Assembly: GCF_012913485.1 (NCBI RefSeq)
Contig: NZ_CP051774.1
Location: forward strand, 124,001 to 188,000
Length of the DNA: 64,000 bases
Direction: 5' to 3'
From: Luteolibacter luteus
Lineage (GTDB): Bacteria > Verrucomicrobiota > Verrucomicrobiia > Verrucomicrobiales > Akkermansiaceae
Part shown: positions 55,334 through 64,000 of the stretch, one piece after another
Layout: every line of letters begins with the position of its first letter
Position numbering within the stretch: position 1 is the first letter of the stretch
The notes under the pieces: model-generated
Told to the model about the DNA's origin: nothing
What the model saw: only the letters and a program-made list of their open reading frames with translations
Database searches by the model: none
Made by a program: the position numbers and the translations under genes

Positions 55334-56284
55334 TCACCTCACCCCGATCTCCGACCGCTCCACCCGCAAGTCGGGATCAAATTCAAAACACATCTCACGC
55401 ACCTTCTGAAAATACTCCTCGGTCGCCCGCGGGGAAACCCTCACGCGATCGATGAATCGCGTGGACCGGTCAAAGCGTAACCGATACGCCCCGGGCTCCT
55501 CCCCGGGGTCACGATACCTCTTGTTCAAGGTGACAAGCCGGAACTCCTTCTCTCCTTCATAGTGGTCGTACTTCAGGAACAGCTCGGGGAGTAAAGTGAC
55601 GGGATCCGGTTTATCGGGCAGAGGGTCCGGCCGCTTCATGTCGTAGCGCGCGATGAGCGAAGGCAACTTGGTCCAGCGCGGCTCATCGCCAGGTGGATGA
55701 TAGGTCACCGCGTCCATGTGAGCGACGTAGAACTCCGGGCTTTCCCGATACAGCCGCTCAAGCTTCGCCGCGCTCGACTCGATCATCACCGCATCCCCCG
55801 CACCACCGTAGCCTCTCCACATCACCGCGTTCTCCTTCACCCCATCGTACCAGCAGCTCACATGCACCCACCTCAAGACATCTTCATAGTCGGAGCGGCC
55901 GTAGGCATAGCGCGTCCCCTTCTCCTCCCGCATCCGCTCCCGGAGCTGCACCCCTAACAATCCCTCCCAGATATCCTCGAATTTCCAAACTGGCGCCACA
56001 TAAAGTCCCTCGCTGAGCATCGACTGAAACCTCGCCAGCGGCATGTAGCGGCTCAACGGTCTCTTGGAAAATCCATCACCGTCTATCTCGGTCGGGGCAG
56101 GCATCTCGATTCGAACTCGGTTCCCATCCCACCGGACAAATCCGCTCCTCAAAGGCGAGTGAAAAAACTTCCCGGATGCCCGGCTCACGTCATCCGGTCC
56201 AAACGAAAGCCGAGTCCCGAGGGAACCCCATCGATCCGGCTTGGCCCTTTGGATCCGCCCCCTATGGTGGACCGGATGATTCAT
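55334..56284 (-). CDS. DUF2971-like protein (316 aa)
   Basis: The core YMPLARFQSMLSEGLYVAPVWKFEDIWEG, WVHVSCWYDGVKENAVMWRGYGG and YEGEKEFRLVTLN follows the DUF2971 pattern, cytoplasmic proteins of unknown activity sometimes seen in defence or toxin contexts. Starts are ambiguous: 56284 is used because longer versions would overlap the alpha-galactosidase gene on the other strand; an internal MPAPTEIDG is also possible. The ~100-residue N-terminal part before the core is not recognisable. Confidence 0.75.
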   Translation of the reverse strand: MNHPVHHRGRIQRAKPDRWGSLGTRLSFGPDDVSRASGKFFHSPLRSGFVRWDGNRVRIEMPAPTEIDGDGFSKRPLSRYMPLARFQSMLSEGLYVAPVWKFEDIWEGLLGVQLRERMREEKGTRYAYGRSDYEDVLRWVHVSCWYDGVKENAVMWRGYGGAGDAVMIESSAAKLERLYRESPEFYVAHMDAVTYHPPGDEPRWTKLPSLIARYDMKRPDPLPDKPDPVTLLPELFLKYDHYEGEKEFRLVTLNKRYRDPGEEPGAYRLRFDRSTRFIDRVRVSPRATEEYFQKVREMCFEFDPDLRVERSEIGVR

Positions 56285-56348
56285 GCTGGATTCCGCGGGA
56301 ATCGTGCATGGTCTCCCCCCTAGCCGTCCGTAATGGGATTCCACCTCC

Positions 56349-59006
56349 ATGATCATTCGCATCTTCCTGCTTTCAGTCCTCGTCGCTCCGCTGACCACAA
56401 ATGCTGAGGATCTCGCGGTCGATAGCCTGCCGCTCCGCACACTCTCCAGCGGATGGGGGAAGCCGCAGCCCGGCAAGTCGATCAGCGGAGGCACCCTGAA
56501 GGTGGCGGGAAAAACCTACGACCGCGGCATCGGCACCCACGCCCCGAGTTCCCTGCTCCTTTCATTGGATGGCAAGGCGGACAAGTTCGAGGCCATGGTC
56601 GGCATCGATGACTATGCGGCAGCGGACCGTGCGAGCGTGGAGTTCAAGCTCATCGGCGATGGCAAGGAGCTCTGGGCGAGCGGCATCCTGAAGGGAGGAC
56701 GGCCCGCCGTGAAATGTGAGGCGGATCTCAGCGGCGTCCGCTCCCTGCAACTGGTCGTTACGGATGGTGGCAACGGTACCGACTCCGATCACGCGAATTG
56801 GCTCACACCCGTAATCAGCTATCAAGGCACTCCTCCCGTCGAATGGGCGCCGCCCTCACCCGTAGAGGATCCCGGTGCACCGCCAAATGTCGGGCTCGTA
56901 CGAACACCCGGCAGCGGCGTGCTCACCTACGATGGCCATCCTCTGCTCACACTTCCGCAGGGTGCCACCATTTCAGCCGCGGAGGAGAAGGGCGCGCGCG
57001 ATACTCTTACCCAGACGCTCAAGCTCAAGCTTCCCGCCGGAGCCACGCTCGCCGTCCGCGGCAGTCGCGAGGCCCTCGCTGCCGAGACACGCGGACCGGC
57101 GCAGCAGGCCTTCCCGTTCATCCGCACCGCACACGGCGACTCGTCGAACCTCCGGAACAACGCCATCTACGACCGCAGCTCCGATTGGATGCTCGAAGCC
57201 GGGCCGGGCACCAGGATCGTCGTCGCCACGGACCTCGATGGCACCAAGCGCTTCACGCTCACTCCGGCGGATGGCGGCGGCACCCTTACCTTCCGCCCGC
57301 GCTATTTCCAGAAGCATCGCAATCTCGCCCACTACCAGCCATGGACCTACCAGGTGCGGAAGGACTCCATCACCGGCTGGTGCAGTTGGTGGGCCTTCAT
57401 GAGGGACGCCAATGAGAAAAACGTGGAAGAGCTTCTCAAGGTCTGGGAAGAAAAACGCTTCGCCGATTACGGCTATCGCTTCATCCAGCTCGATGATGCC
57501 TACCAGGGCCGCTACGACGGCCAGCGGGAGCACGCGAAGAATCACGTGATGTACCAGGGCGGCACGCCGGACACCTGGCTGGATTGGAAGGACAACTTCC
57601 CCTCCGGGCTGGATGGTTACTCGGGCAAGGTCCGCAAGGCAGGCTTCCAGCCGGCGCTGTGGATCGGCTGCTTCTTCTCCGACAATGCCACCGCGAGGCA
57701 GCATCCGGATTGGTTCGTCCAAGGCGCGGACGGGCTTCCCTTCCCCTCTCCATGGGCCAGCTACGGCGTGGACACCACGAATCCCGAAGCGGCGGATACG
57801 CTGGTCCGTCCCACCTTCCGCGGACTGAAGGATGCAGGCTTGTCCTACCTTAAGATCGATCAGCTGCGCCATATGCTCTATGATAACTTCCATCACAATC
57901 CGCAGTGGTTTGCATCGAAAGGCATCGGTCCCGCAGACCTCTTCCGGAACTACCTCCGCATCGCCCGGGAAGAGCTCGGCCGGGATACCTTCATCCTCTC
58001 CTGCTGGGGCGTCCTTCCCGAGTCCATCGGTCTCGCGGACGCCTGCCGCATCGGTGGCGATGGCTATGGCCCCGTCACCCTGCAGCAGTACAATTCCTTC
58101 AACGGCCTCGTCTGGCTGAACGATCCCGACCACTGCGATATCCTGCCTCAGAAGGCCGCCGCGGAGGCGGGCAATGTCCGCGAGACCAAGGAGGTCGCCG
58201 CCGTTTCCAATGACACCATCATCCGCCCTGCCTTGGCATCGATCGCAGGTGCCATGCTGATGCTCAGCGATGCCCCTGCGGTCTATCGCGATGAGAAAAA
58301 CCTGGTCGGCCTGCGGAAATCCTCACCTGTCATCTCATCCGTGCCTGCCCAGCTCTATGACTTCGATCCCGTGAAGACCGACGTCCTCAGGGATACCGAG
58401 CGCATGGCCATCCAATCCGGCACCAGCCCCTCACCCATCGATGGTGATCAATTCGGCAAAGTCTGTCCCTTCTGGCTGAACGAATTCAATACGGGCTTCG
58501 ATCGCTGGAACGTGCTTCACCGCCTGAACTGGTCGAATGACAAGATGCCTCCCGCCAGGGTGAGCTTCGGCGATCTCGGCCTCGATCCCGCGAAGACCTA
58601 CATCGTGCACGAATTCTGGAGCGATACCACCTTGGGTATCACTAAGGATGGCTTCGAGCTTCCCGGTCTCGATGCCATGGGCCTGCAATCCTATGCCATC
58701 CGCGAGGCTCAGGATCACCCCCAGCTCATCTCCACCAACCGCCACCTCTCACAGGGAGCCGCGGAAATCGAAGCCCTCGGCTGGGATCAAAGTACCCTCA
58801 CCCTTGAAGGTCGCAGCCGCATCATCGCGGAAGACGACTATCGCCTCCTCATTCACATCCCCACAGGCTTCCGCGCCCTCAGCGCCACGGCCGACCGGCA
58901 AACCGTTCCCCTCGAATCCAAGGGCAATCGTGCCATGGTCACCATCAAGCTCCCGCGAACCGGCTCCACGGCATGGACGATCCGATTCGAAAAAGCGGCG
59001 CCCTAG
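56349..59006 (+). CDS. Secreted NPCBM-domain alpha-galactosidase, GH36/GH27-like (885 aa)
   Basis: Signal peptide 1-19. An NPCBM domain (~20-160: YDRGIGTHAPSSLLLSLDG, GIDDYAAADRASVEFKLIGDGKELW) should bind galactose-type sugars. The catalytic barrel (~340-720) has GWCSWWAFMRDANEKNV, YRFIQLDDAYQG, and YLKIDQL with the nucleophile D504; FILSCWGVLPESIG and CRIGGDGYG carry a likely acid/base aspartate. A C-terminal beta sandwich follows. The protein is exported and should release alpha-linked galactose from plant or algal polymers. It is divergent from the DUF2971-like gene with a 64-bp gap. Confidence 0.88.
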   Translation: MIIRIFLLSVLVAPLTTNAEDLAVDSLPLRTLSSGWGKPQPGKSISGGTLKVAGKTYDRGIGTHAPSSLLLSLDGKADKFEAMVGIDDYAAADRASVEFKLIGDGKELWASGILKGGRPAVKCEADLSGVRSLQLVVTDGGNGTDSDHANWLTPVISYQGTPPVEWAPPSPVEDPGAPPNVGLVRTPGSGVLTYDGHPLLTLPQGATISAAEEKGARDTLTQTLKLKLPAGATLAVRGSREALAAETRGPAQQAFPFIRTAHGDSSNLRNNAIYDRSSDWMLEAGPGTRIVVATDLDGTKRFTLTPADGGGTLTFRPRYFQKHRNLAHYQPWTYQVRKDSITGWCSWWAFMRDANEKNVEELLKVWEEKRFADYGYRFIQLDDAYQGRYDGQREHAKNHVMYQGGTPDTWLDWKDNFPSGLDGYSGKVRKAGFQPALWIGCFFSDNATARQHPDWFVQGADGLPFPSPWASYGVDTTNPEAADTLVRPTFRGLKDAGLSYLKIDQLRHMLYDNFHHNPQWFASKGIGPADLFRNYLRIAREELGRDTFILSCWGVLPESIGLADACRIGGDGYGPVTLQQYNSFNGLVWLNDPDHCDILPQKAAAEAGNVRETKEVAAVSNDTIIRPALASIAGAMLMLSDAPAVYRDEKNLVGLRKSSPVISSVPAQLYDFDPVKTDVLRDTERMAIQSGTSPSPIDGDQFGKVCPFWLNEFNTGFDRWNVLHRLNWSNDKMPPARVSFGDLGLDPAKTYIVHEFWSDTTLGITKDGFELPGLDAMGLQSYAIREAQDHPQLISTNRHLSQGAAEIEALGWDQSTLTLEGRSRIIAEDDYRLLIHIPTGFRALSATADRQTVPLESKGNRAMVTIKLPRTGSTAWTIRFEKAAP

Positions 59007-59054
59007 TAAGCTGCGAGCTCGCACACGATGCAAGCAATGCTCGAGATCTGCATC

Positions 59055-59291
59055 TTACGCGCCGCCACCATTCCAGAACGGGGGCAGCGGCTTAGCTCCA
59101 TCAAATCCGCCGGTTGCGGCGTTTAGCTCGCGGAGGCTCAATTCCACGTTTCCAAGCTGTTGGAGCGAGTCCGTGAGGCGCGCTTCGCTCCGCCGGACCG
59201 CCTCGGATGCCGCATCTGCACCTCTTCTGGCTCTCTCCAACACCGACATCGTCAAAAGTAGGCTCGATCTCATTCCACGGATGTCGGACAT
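59055..59291 (-). CDS. Possible small coiled-coil protein (78 aa)
   Basis: An ATG at 59291 opens a 78-codon frame. Its central part (SVLERARRGADAASEAVRRSEARL) is strongly amphipathic and its tail is proline-rich (GAKPLPPFWNGGG). There is no signal peptide or known domain. It is the only plausible frame in 59007-59381. Real, but not certain. Confidence 0.4.
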   Translation of the reverse strand: MSDIRGMRSSLLLTMSVLERARRGADAASEAVRRSEARLTDSLQQLGNVELSLRELNAATGGFDGAKPLPPFWNGGGA

Positions 59292-59381
59292 GTAGGTAAA
59301 ATGCTTAGGACCTCTTACGCGTCAAGCATAGCCCTGCCCGATCATTTCCAATCGCTGGAAAGCCCGGCTCAAGCGGGTGAT

Positions 59382-59504
59382 TCAGACAATCGATTCCGAA
59401 CGCTTGCGATGCGCCTTGCATGAATCGCGATTGCACTGCGCAGAGTTCGCTCGACAGGCGCGGCATTGCGGCTCGCACGGTCGATTTTTCTTACCACCCG
59501 CCAT
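59382..59504 (-). CDS. Possible 40-aa cysteine-rich basic peptide
   Basis: From ATG 59504, preceded by a GAGAGAAG purine stretch, a 40-codon frame encodes a peptide with five cysteines spaced C-x3-C-x2-C-x6-C-x4-C in a basic context (KKNRPCEPQCRACRANSAQC). It could be a small zinc-binding protein. A longer frame extends upstream across the CAP gene and is rejected. Region 59505-59639 shows nothing further. Confidence 0.33.
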   Translation of the reverse strand: MAGGKKNRPCEPQCRACRANSAQCNRDSCKAHRKRSESIV

Positions 59505-59639
59505 CCGCTTCTCTCTCAAAGTTATGGCTCCCCTATAAGCAGCCCGGCGAATCCGCACAGAAGCTTCACAATCCGCCACTTCCGGAAGGCCCGGTTCTTG
59601 CAAACCTCCAAGTCGCTGACTCACCCGCAAGAATCCCAC

Positions 59640-60398
59640 ATGAAAACCCCATGCTTCAAAACTTGCTCCCTCGCCTTGCTCGCGAGTGCAAGCCTCATCG
59701 GCGTCGGAGGGGCTCAACAGTCGTTCACCCCGAACGCCAAGGAACTCGAACTTTACCGGATCGTCCGCGACGATCCCCAGCAGCAGCGCACCCAGGTGAT
59801 CCTCGATCCCCGACTCTGCCTTGCTGCACGAAAGCACGCCCAAGACACCCAAGCCCGCAAGTTCTTCGACCACCGCAATCCCAGCGGCGTGTGGTCGAAC
59901 GAACGCGTGCTCAATGAAGGCTATCCCCTCCCTTCAAACTACGCACCGAATACCAACTACGTGGAGAGCATGGCCGGCTCCACCAATGATACCCCTGCCC
60001 AGGCCATGACCCTCTGGAAGAGCGATGTCCCCCACTCGAACCACCTCCTCGGGAAGACTGACTTCTATCGCGGGCAAGTCGTCCTCGGCATCGGACAGGC
60101 ACCCAAGTCCGGCCTGTCCTATGCCACCTACGTCTTCATCTCCGCGCCTCTGCCGGTCGGCGAGAACGGAACACTCACTGCCGCCGCCGCGGCCAAGCTG
60201 GTCGTGAAGTCCGATGCCGTAGGCAACCTGATCCTCTCCGGCCCCCAGCCGAAATCCATCATCGAGGTGAATCGCTCCACCTCCCTCGGCACCTGGACCT
60301 TTGACCGCGTCGTGGTGCTCGATGCCACCGGCAAGATCTCCCTCGGACCGAAGCCTGCGGCGAAGGAGTTCTATCGCTTCGGCTACTACCAGCCCTGA
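59640..60398 (+). CDS. Secreted CAP/SCP-domain protein (252 aa)
   Basis: The start chosen gives MKTPCFKTCSLALLASASLIGVGG, a signal peptide; the upstream frame is not protein-like. The CAP domain (~35-165) shows RLCLAARKHAQDTQARKFFDHRNPSGVWSNERV, then MTLWKSDVPHSNHLLG and the QVVLGIG strand, with family histidine/glutamate positions. Bacterial CAP proteins are secreted and of uncertain function. The last ~70 residues form a separate beta segment (IIEVNRSTSLGTW) ending EFYRFGYYQP, similar to C-termini of other secreted proteins in this window. Confidence 0.85.
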   Translation: MKTPCFKTCSLALLASASLIGVGGAQQSFTPNAKELELYRIVRDDPQQQRTQVILDPRLCLAARKHAQDTQARKFFDHRNPSGVWSNERVLNEGYPLPSNYAPNTNYVESMAGSTNDTPAQAMTLWKSDVPHSNHLLGKTDFYRGQVVLGIGQAPKSGLSYATYVFISAPLPVGENGTLTAAAAAKLVVKSDAVGNLILSGPQPKSIIEVNRSTSLGTWTFDRVVVLDATGKISLGPKPAAKEFYRFGYYQP

Positions 60399-60526
60399 TC
60401 ACCCACGGCCTCGCCTGGCAGTAGAAGCTTCCGGCAAATCGTCCAGAATCAGCCTGAATGACGATCACGAAGGGCTGCCAATTCCACCTCCCCGCCCGCG
60501 ACTTGCTGCCAAGAGGGGGAGGCCCA

Positions 60527-60552
60527 CCTGTTAAAATTCCAATTCTAACAGG
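60527..60552. terminator. Inverted repeat CCTGTTA/TAACAGG between convergent genes
   Basis: Seven-base arms (60527-60533, 60546-60552) enclose a 12-base AT-rich loop. It lies in the 196-bp gap between convergent gene ends 60398 and 60595. Either a bidirectional terminator or an operator-like dyad. Confidence 0.35.
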
Positions 60553-60594
60553 GGTATCAGGCGAAACATCGCGAGCTGGCAGTAGAAAAAAACC

Positions 60595-62649
60595 TCACTC
60601 CGTCAGCCGGTAAAAACCCCGCACCGGATTCGACCCGCCCGTGGGCACGTAGTACACCTTCTCCGATCCTTCCACGGTGATCCCGCTGCTGATGTTGGAC
60701 CACGCACCGCTCTGCAAGGAGTTGCTGACCTGCAGCGTGCCCGCAGTGGTGACCGGCCAGCTGAGACGCATCGTATTCCCGGTCTTCTGCGCCTTCAGGA
60801 CGAAGTCGCCGTCCGGCGGTGTCTGCCCGCTGTCCTGCGGATCCGTCCCGGAAAGGTATTCGCCCAGGTTGCTCGCGCCATCGCCATCCGCATCCGCCTG
60901 CGGGTCGGTGATGTTGAAACCCTTCTCCCAGGCGTCCGGCATGCCATCGCCATCCAGGTCCGGGGAGCTGCCATTCGCCAGCACCGGAATCGCACTATAG
61001 GTATAGGTGGCACTGCGGACCGGAGACTTGCTGACATTGTTCCCCGCATAGGCTTCGACCGTCGCCGGACCGGTGATCTTCGGCGGGGAGTTCAGATTGT
61101 AGGACGTCCAGCTCCCGCCGTTGATCCGGTAAAAGACATTCATGCCAGGCAGCGTCGGATTGAAGCTCACGAAGAACTCATCCGCAGGCTTTCCCCCCGC
61201 AACCTCCGGCCGATACACCCCGCTCGGCGGATAGATCGTGACGTCCGGCACATTCATCCCCGCTCCGCTCTCCAGCAGGCGGGTGGATATGTTCGCGCGA
61301 TACTGGTTCGGCAGCGCATGAGTCGCCGCCACCGCAGGCACGTAGGCACTGGTGCTGGGAGCACCGATGCCTCCGCTGGAGAAGTCCGCCGCGGAGATGT
61401 TCCACGCCGTTCCTCCCCCGCTCGCCCCCGTCGACCAATCCCTCACGCTTCCCTGTGCCAGCGGCATGGCGGCCACATCCACGAAAGGCTCCGCCGAGAA
61501 GAAGATCACGTTCGAAGTCCGCGGCTTCGTCCCCACCGCCGGATAGGCCCCCGCATGGGTGGGAGAGAGATTGAGGTTGTTGAAGGAGGTATTGAAGCGC
61601 TGCCAGCCGAGATTGCTCTTCGCCGCGATCGCATCCGTGCCGAGCGGCACCAGCCAATCGAAGGGCGTGCCGAAGAGATTGCTGCGCAGCGTCAGCGTGG
61701 TGCCATCGAACTCATAGATCGCTCCGCTGCGATCCGCAAAGACTACCCCCAAGCGTGCTCCCCCGCTGGCCGTCGGGATGGTGATCAGCTGCCGCAGCGC
61801 CTTCGGAAAAGTCAGCGTCGTGGCCGCAGCGAAGGCGAAGCTGCCGGCAGACGGCTCTATAATTTTCGCCGCCCGCGCCGTGGTGGCATTCGGCGAGTAA
61901 AGGATCACCTGGGCGAAGGCGCTGCCATCGAAATTCCCATAGGTCATCAGCGTCGAGACCCCCACCGGCACCCCTTCAAGAAGGAAGGCACTGGAGATGG
62001 CCGCATTGGTGACACGCTCGGTCCAGAAGGCGCTCCCGTAAATTTCCCCCACCCGCGGCTCGGTCCCGGTCTTCGGCACGTAGCGGAAGGCGCGATAGGT
62101 ATCCTCCGTATAGAAAGAATTCCACAGCACCGTGGAGGCGCCGGACAACCCGCTACGGAATTCATAGTAGTAGCGCTGCGGGGTGCCATTCGCGCGATCC
62201 CCCGCGATGAAGAGCTCCGCATTGCCATCCGCATCGGGATCAAAGGGCGCGATGGTCCGTGGCGAGGGGAAATTCGGATAGATGTGGCGGAAGCTCGTCT
62301 GGGTGTTCGCCGCATTCGGCCCCGCCAGGGTAATGCGGTTCGCGCCCGGCGCGGTGATCGCCGCGAGGTCCACCGTGCCACCCGCAAATTTGTCCACGGC
62401 CAGCCCCGTGACATTGGTGATGCCGCACGGCTCAGGCGGGCTCCACTGCAGGTTCCCGTTGATATCGGGCCGGCCGAAGCTCACTTGGCCGCTGGCGCGA
62501 TCCACGACCACCAGATCTCTCCGGCCATCGGCACTGCCGAAGTCACCGGCGGCGACCAGCACGGCATCCGTTTCATAGGTGAATGAAAGCTGTGCTGCCA
62601 CAGGACCGGCGAACACGAGGCATCCGAGCGGGAGAAGGACGCGTTTCAT
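60595..62649 (-). CDS. Secreted FG-GAP-type propeller protein with calcium loops and C-terminal FYRL segment (684 aa)
   Basis: Signal peptide (MKRVLLPLGCLVFAGPVAAQ). Residues ~20-420 show repeated FG-GAP/VCBS-like blades (VLVAAGDFGSADGRRDLVVVD, FDPDADGNAELFIAGDRANG, TYGNFDGSAFAQVILYSP). A chitobiase-type beta domain follows (~480-560: PGMNVFYRINGG), then calcium loops DLDGDGMPDAWE and DADGDGASNLGE, and a C-terminal beta segment ending GFYRLTE. It overlaps the upstream gene by ATGA. Probably a surface or extracellular protein; ligand unknown. Confidence 0.82.
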   Translation of the reverse strand: MKRVLLPLGCLVFAGPVAAQLSFTYETDAVLVAAGDFGSADGRRDLVVVDRASGQVSFGRPDINGNLQWSPPEPCGITNVTGLAVDKFAGGTVDLAAITAPGANRITLAGPNAANTQTSFRHIYPNFPSPRTIAPFDPDADGNAELFIAGDRANGTPQRYYYEFRSGLSGASTVLWNSFYTEDTYRAFRYVPKTGTEPRVGEIYGSAFWTERVTNAAISSAFLLEGVPVGVSTLMTYGNFDGSAFAQVILYSPNATTARAAKIIEPSAGSFAFAAATTLTFPKALRQLITIPTASGGARLGVVFADRSGAIYEFDGTTLTLRSNLFGTPFDWLVPLGTDAIAAKSNLGWQRFNTSFNNLNLSPTHAGAYPAVGTKPRTSNVIFFSAEPFVDVAAMPLAQGSVRDWSTGASGGGTAWNISAADFSSGGIGAPSTSAYVPAVAATHALPNQYRANISTRLLESGAGMNVPDVTIYPPSGVYRPEVAGGKPADEFFVSFNPTLPGMNVFYRINGGSWTSYNLNSPPKITGPATVEAYAGNNVSKSPVRSATYTYSAIPVLANGSSPDLDGDGMPDAWEKGFNITDPQADADGDGASNLGEYLSGTDPQDSGQTPPDGDFVLKAQKTGNTMRLSWPVTTAGTLQVSNSLQSGAWSNISSGITVEGSEKVYYVPTGGSNPVRGFYRLTE

Positions 62650-64000
62650 GGATTGATCGGGATGAAGACGTTGCCACAGGGGTGGATCAGGTCCGGCTCG
62701 CCATCCTGCGAGAAGTGGACGAGGTAATACGCATAGGTGGCCCCCGTGGTCACCGGGGCCGTATCGTAAATGACGATCGACAGCGCGGGATAAGCACCAT
62801 TGATCGGATACCGGCGCACCGCGCGCACGTAGGGATCCACCATCACCGCGCGGCCATTGATCGTGCGCCAGGCGATGCTGTTGATCATCGGCGAAACCTG
62901 CACCAGGTCCGCATTCGGCACGGCGGTATTCACGCCCTGAGCCATGCGGTAGAGCTGCTGGCGATAAAGCACCACCGGCAGCATCCTGCGGCTGTAGTCA
63001 TAGGTGGCAATGTCCCCCTGCATGAGTTCCTTCCGGTGGAGCTGGCTCTCCCAGAGATCGTCCGGTGCATTGGCTGCATTCGGCAGATCGGAGACCCCCA
63101 GGCTCCCGTACTTGTAGATCGTGCCATTCACGCCCTGGCTCACGCCATAGACATCCCAGTTCGAGTTCGACGAATCGGCATCCGGATCCGTCAGCCTCAC
63201 GCTGCCGATTTCCACGGCCACCCCGAGCTGCGAGGGCCGGTGATCCGGGAAGCCATTCTCGCCGACGCTCGGGAAGTTGTTATTGATCCCGCCATAGGGC
63301 GAGAGCATCCGCAGCGGACGCGTCGCCAGGGAGGGCGTGGCACTCACGTGGTAGTTGATCGGGCTCGGCAAAAAGGCGGAGATCGCCGAGTTCCAGCTCT
63401 CCACCTTTGGCAGCGGATGCGCGGGCCATGGAACCGTGCTGCCCGTGACCGGCGGGGTCCACGTGAATTTCTGCTCCGCGGACCACACTCCCGTCGCACC
63501 ATTCGGACCGATCGCACGGATCTGGAAGGTATACTCGACGTTCTGCTTGATGCGGACCGCCGAGGAGTAAATCAGCGGCTGCGAAGGATCGAGCTTGAAG
63601 CTGCCGAGGCTCAGCAAGGTCTTGTTGTAGTTCTGCGGCGCTGTGAGCTCGGCTCCCGGGGTGAAGTTGTAAAGCAGCCCACCCGTCGTGGGAGTGCTCA
63701 CCAGATTGGCCGATGGCTCCGGGTCCGGCGTGACCCGGATCTCCATCTGCTGCACGCCCGGGCTCGGACAGGATGCCTTCACCAGCATCGTCGGATCGGC
63801 CAACGTGCCACCGCTATCCAGCGAATCCACCACCGGGATCGGGAGATCCGGGATGATCCCAACCTTCTGGTCCAGCAGTGCGAGCGGACCTGGATTGCCG
63901 TTATTGTCGAAGCATTGGCCGAAATACGAGATCGTGGTCCCCGCGGGCGGGATCATGCCATCATTGAAAACGGTGGTCTTCAGGACCGATGGATCCCAAG
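62646..64000 (-). CDS. Secreted beta-domain protein, 5' end beyond window (at least 451 codons)
   Basis: The frame is open through the right edge (codons upstream of the first in-window ATG at 63956 read DPSVLKTTVFNDG), so the true start lies outside. Fibronectin-like beta strands are seen (VEYTFQIRAIGPNGATGVWSAEQKFTW), then a middle region with YGGINNNFPSVGENGFPDHRPSQLGV and an end CGNVFIPINP. The stop overlaps the next gene start (ATGA), so the two are translationally coupled. It may be part of a larger secreted protein; no enzyme motif is visible. Confidence 0.75.
   Translation of the reverse strand, partial: WDPSVLKTTVFNDGMIPPAGTTISYFGQCFDNNGNPGPLALLDQKVGIIPDLPIPVVDSLDSGGTLADPTMLVKASCPSPGVQQMEIRVTPDPEPSANLVSTPTTGGLLYNFTPGAELTAPQNYNKTLLSLGSFKLDPSQPLIYSSAVRIKQNVEYTFQIRAIGPNGATGVWSAEQKFTWTPPVTGSTVPWPAHPLPKVESWNSAISAFLPSPINYHVSATPSLATRPLRMLSPYGGINNNFPSVGENGFPDHRPSQLGVAVEIGSVRLTDPDADSSNSNWDVYGVSQGVNGTIYKYGSLGVSDLPNAANAPDDLWESQLHRKELMQGDIATYDYSRRMLPVVLYRQQLYRMAQGVNTAVPNADLVQVSPMINSIAWRTINGRAVMVDPYVRAVRRYPINGAYPALSIVIYDTAPVTTGATYAYYLVHFSQDGEPDLIHPCGNVFIPINP

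Overview
The window looks like chromosome of a Verrucomicrobiota bacterium (Verrucomicrobiae, Luteolibacter-like). This rests on content: a PEP-CTERM protein, an ECF sigma factor beside a FecR/LamG protein, a DUF1080 protein, an NPCBM alpha-galactosidase, large heme-c propeller proteins and many signal-peptide proteins with calcium-loop repeats. The assignment is inference from gene families; no rRNA gene is present. I found no tRNA, insertion sequence, integrase or CRISPR array.

Layout. 1-17.2 kb: the 5' part of one giant minus-strand gene, more than 5,700 codons and running off the left edge. It encodes a secreted adhesin-like protein whose last 3,600 visible residues are 36 tandem ~102-residue calcium-loop domains arranged as two kinds of six-domain cassette. 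The long plus-strand open frames opposite it are antisense shadows. 17.5-23.9 kb: a small hypothetical gene, then a minus-strand secreted-protein cluster (PEP-CTERM protein, two related concanavalin-like proteins, an FAD oxidoreductase fused to an SGNH hydrolase). 24.1-26.3 kb: ECF sigma factor and FecR/LamG protein. 26.3-33.0 kb: a tight minus-strand operon of YceI protein, polyprenyl synthase, MacB/Lol-type ABC exporter, heme-copper-oxidase-like subunit, small membrane protein and CcoO-like dihaem cytochrome. 33.0-37.2 kb: small genes, a DUF1080 protein, a WYL-like protein and a 1.5 kb gene-poor stretch. 37.2-40.3 kb: a two-gene nuclease module (GIY-YIG/DUF4357 plus DUF262/HNH), a candidate defence system. 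40.4-52.1 kb: an AraC regulator divergent from a sugar operon (XylA-type isomerase, class I aldolase, GlcD, GlcF, Gfo/Idh/MocA oxidoreductase, PfkB kinase), followed by a TIM-barrel epimerase-like protein and a heme-c propeller protein. 52.3-64 kb: glycine-zipper protein, two paralogous secreted proteins of unknown function, a DUF2971-like protein, an alpha-galactosidase, two doubtful tiny genes, a CAP-domain protein and two overlapping secreted-protein genes, the last cut by the right edge.

How the genes work together. The sugar operon reads as isomerase, kinase, aldolase, then glycolate-type oxidase: a possible ketose-1-phosphate route from an aldose to dihydroxyacetone phosphate and a two- or three-carbon aldehyde. 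The 26-33 kb operon couples isoprenoid synthesis and binding and a membrane exporter to a respiratory-type haem-protein complex; its purpose is unknown. Several secreted proteins share a C-terminal segment ending in an F-Y/F/L-R motif, which may be a lineage-specific surface or export module.
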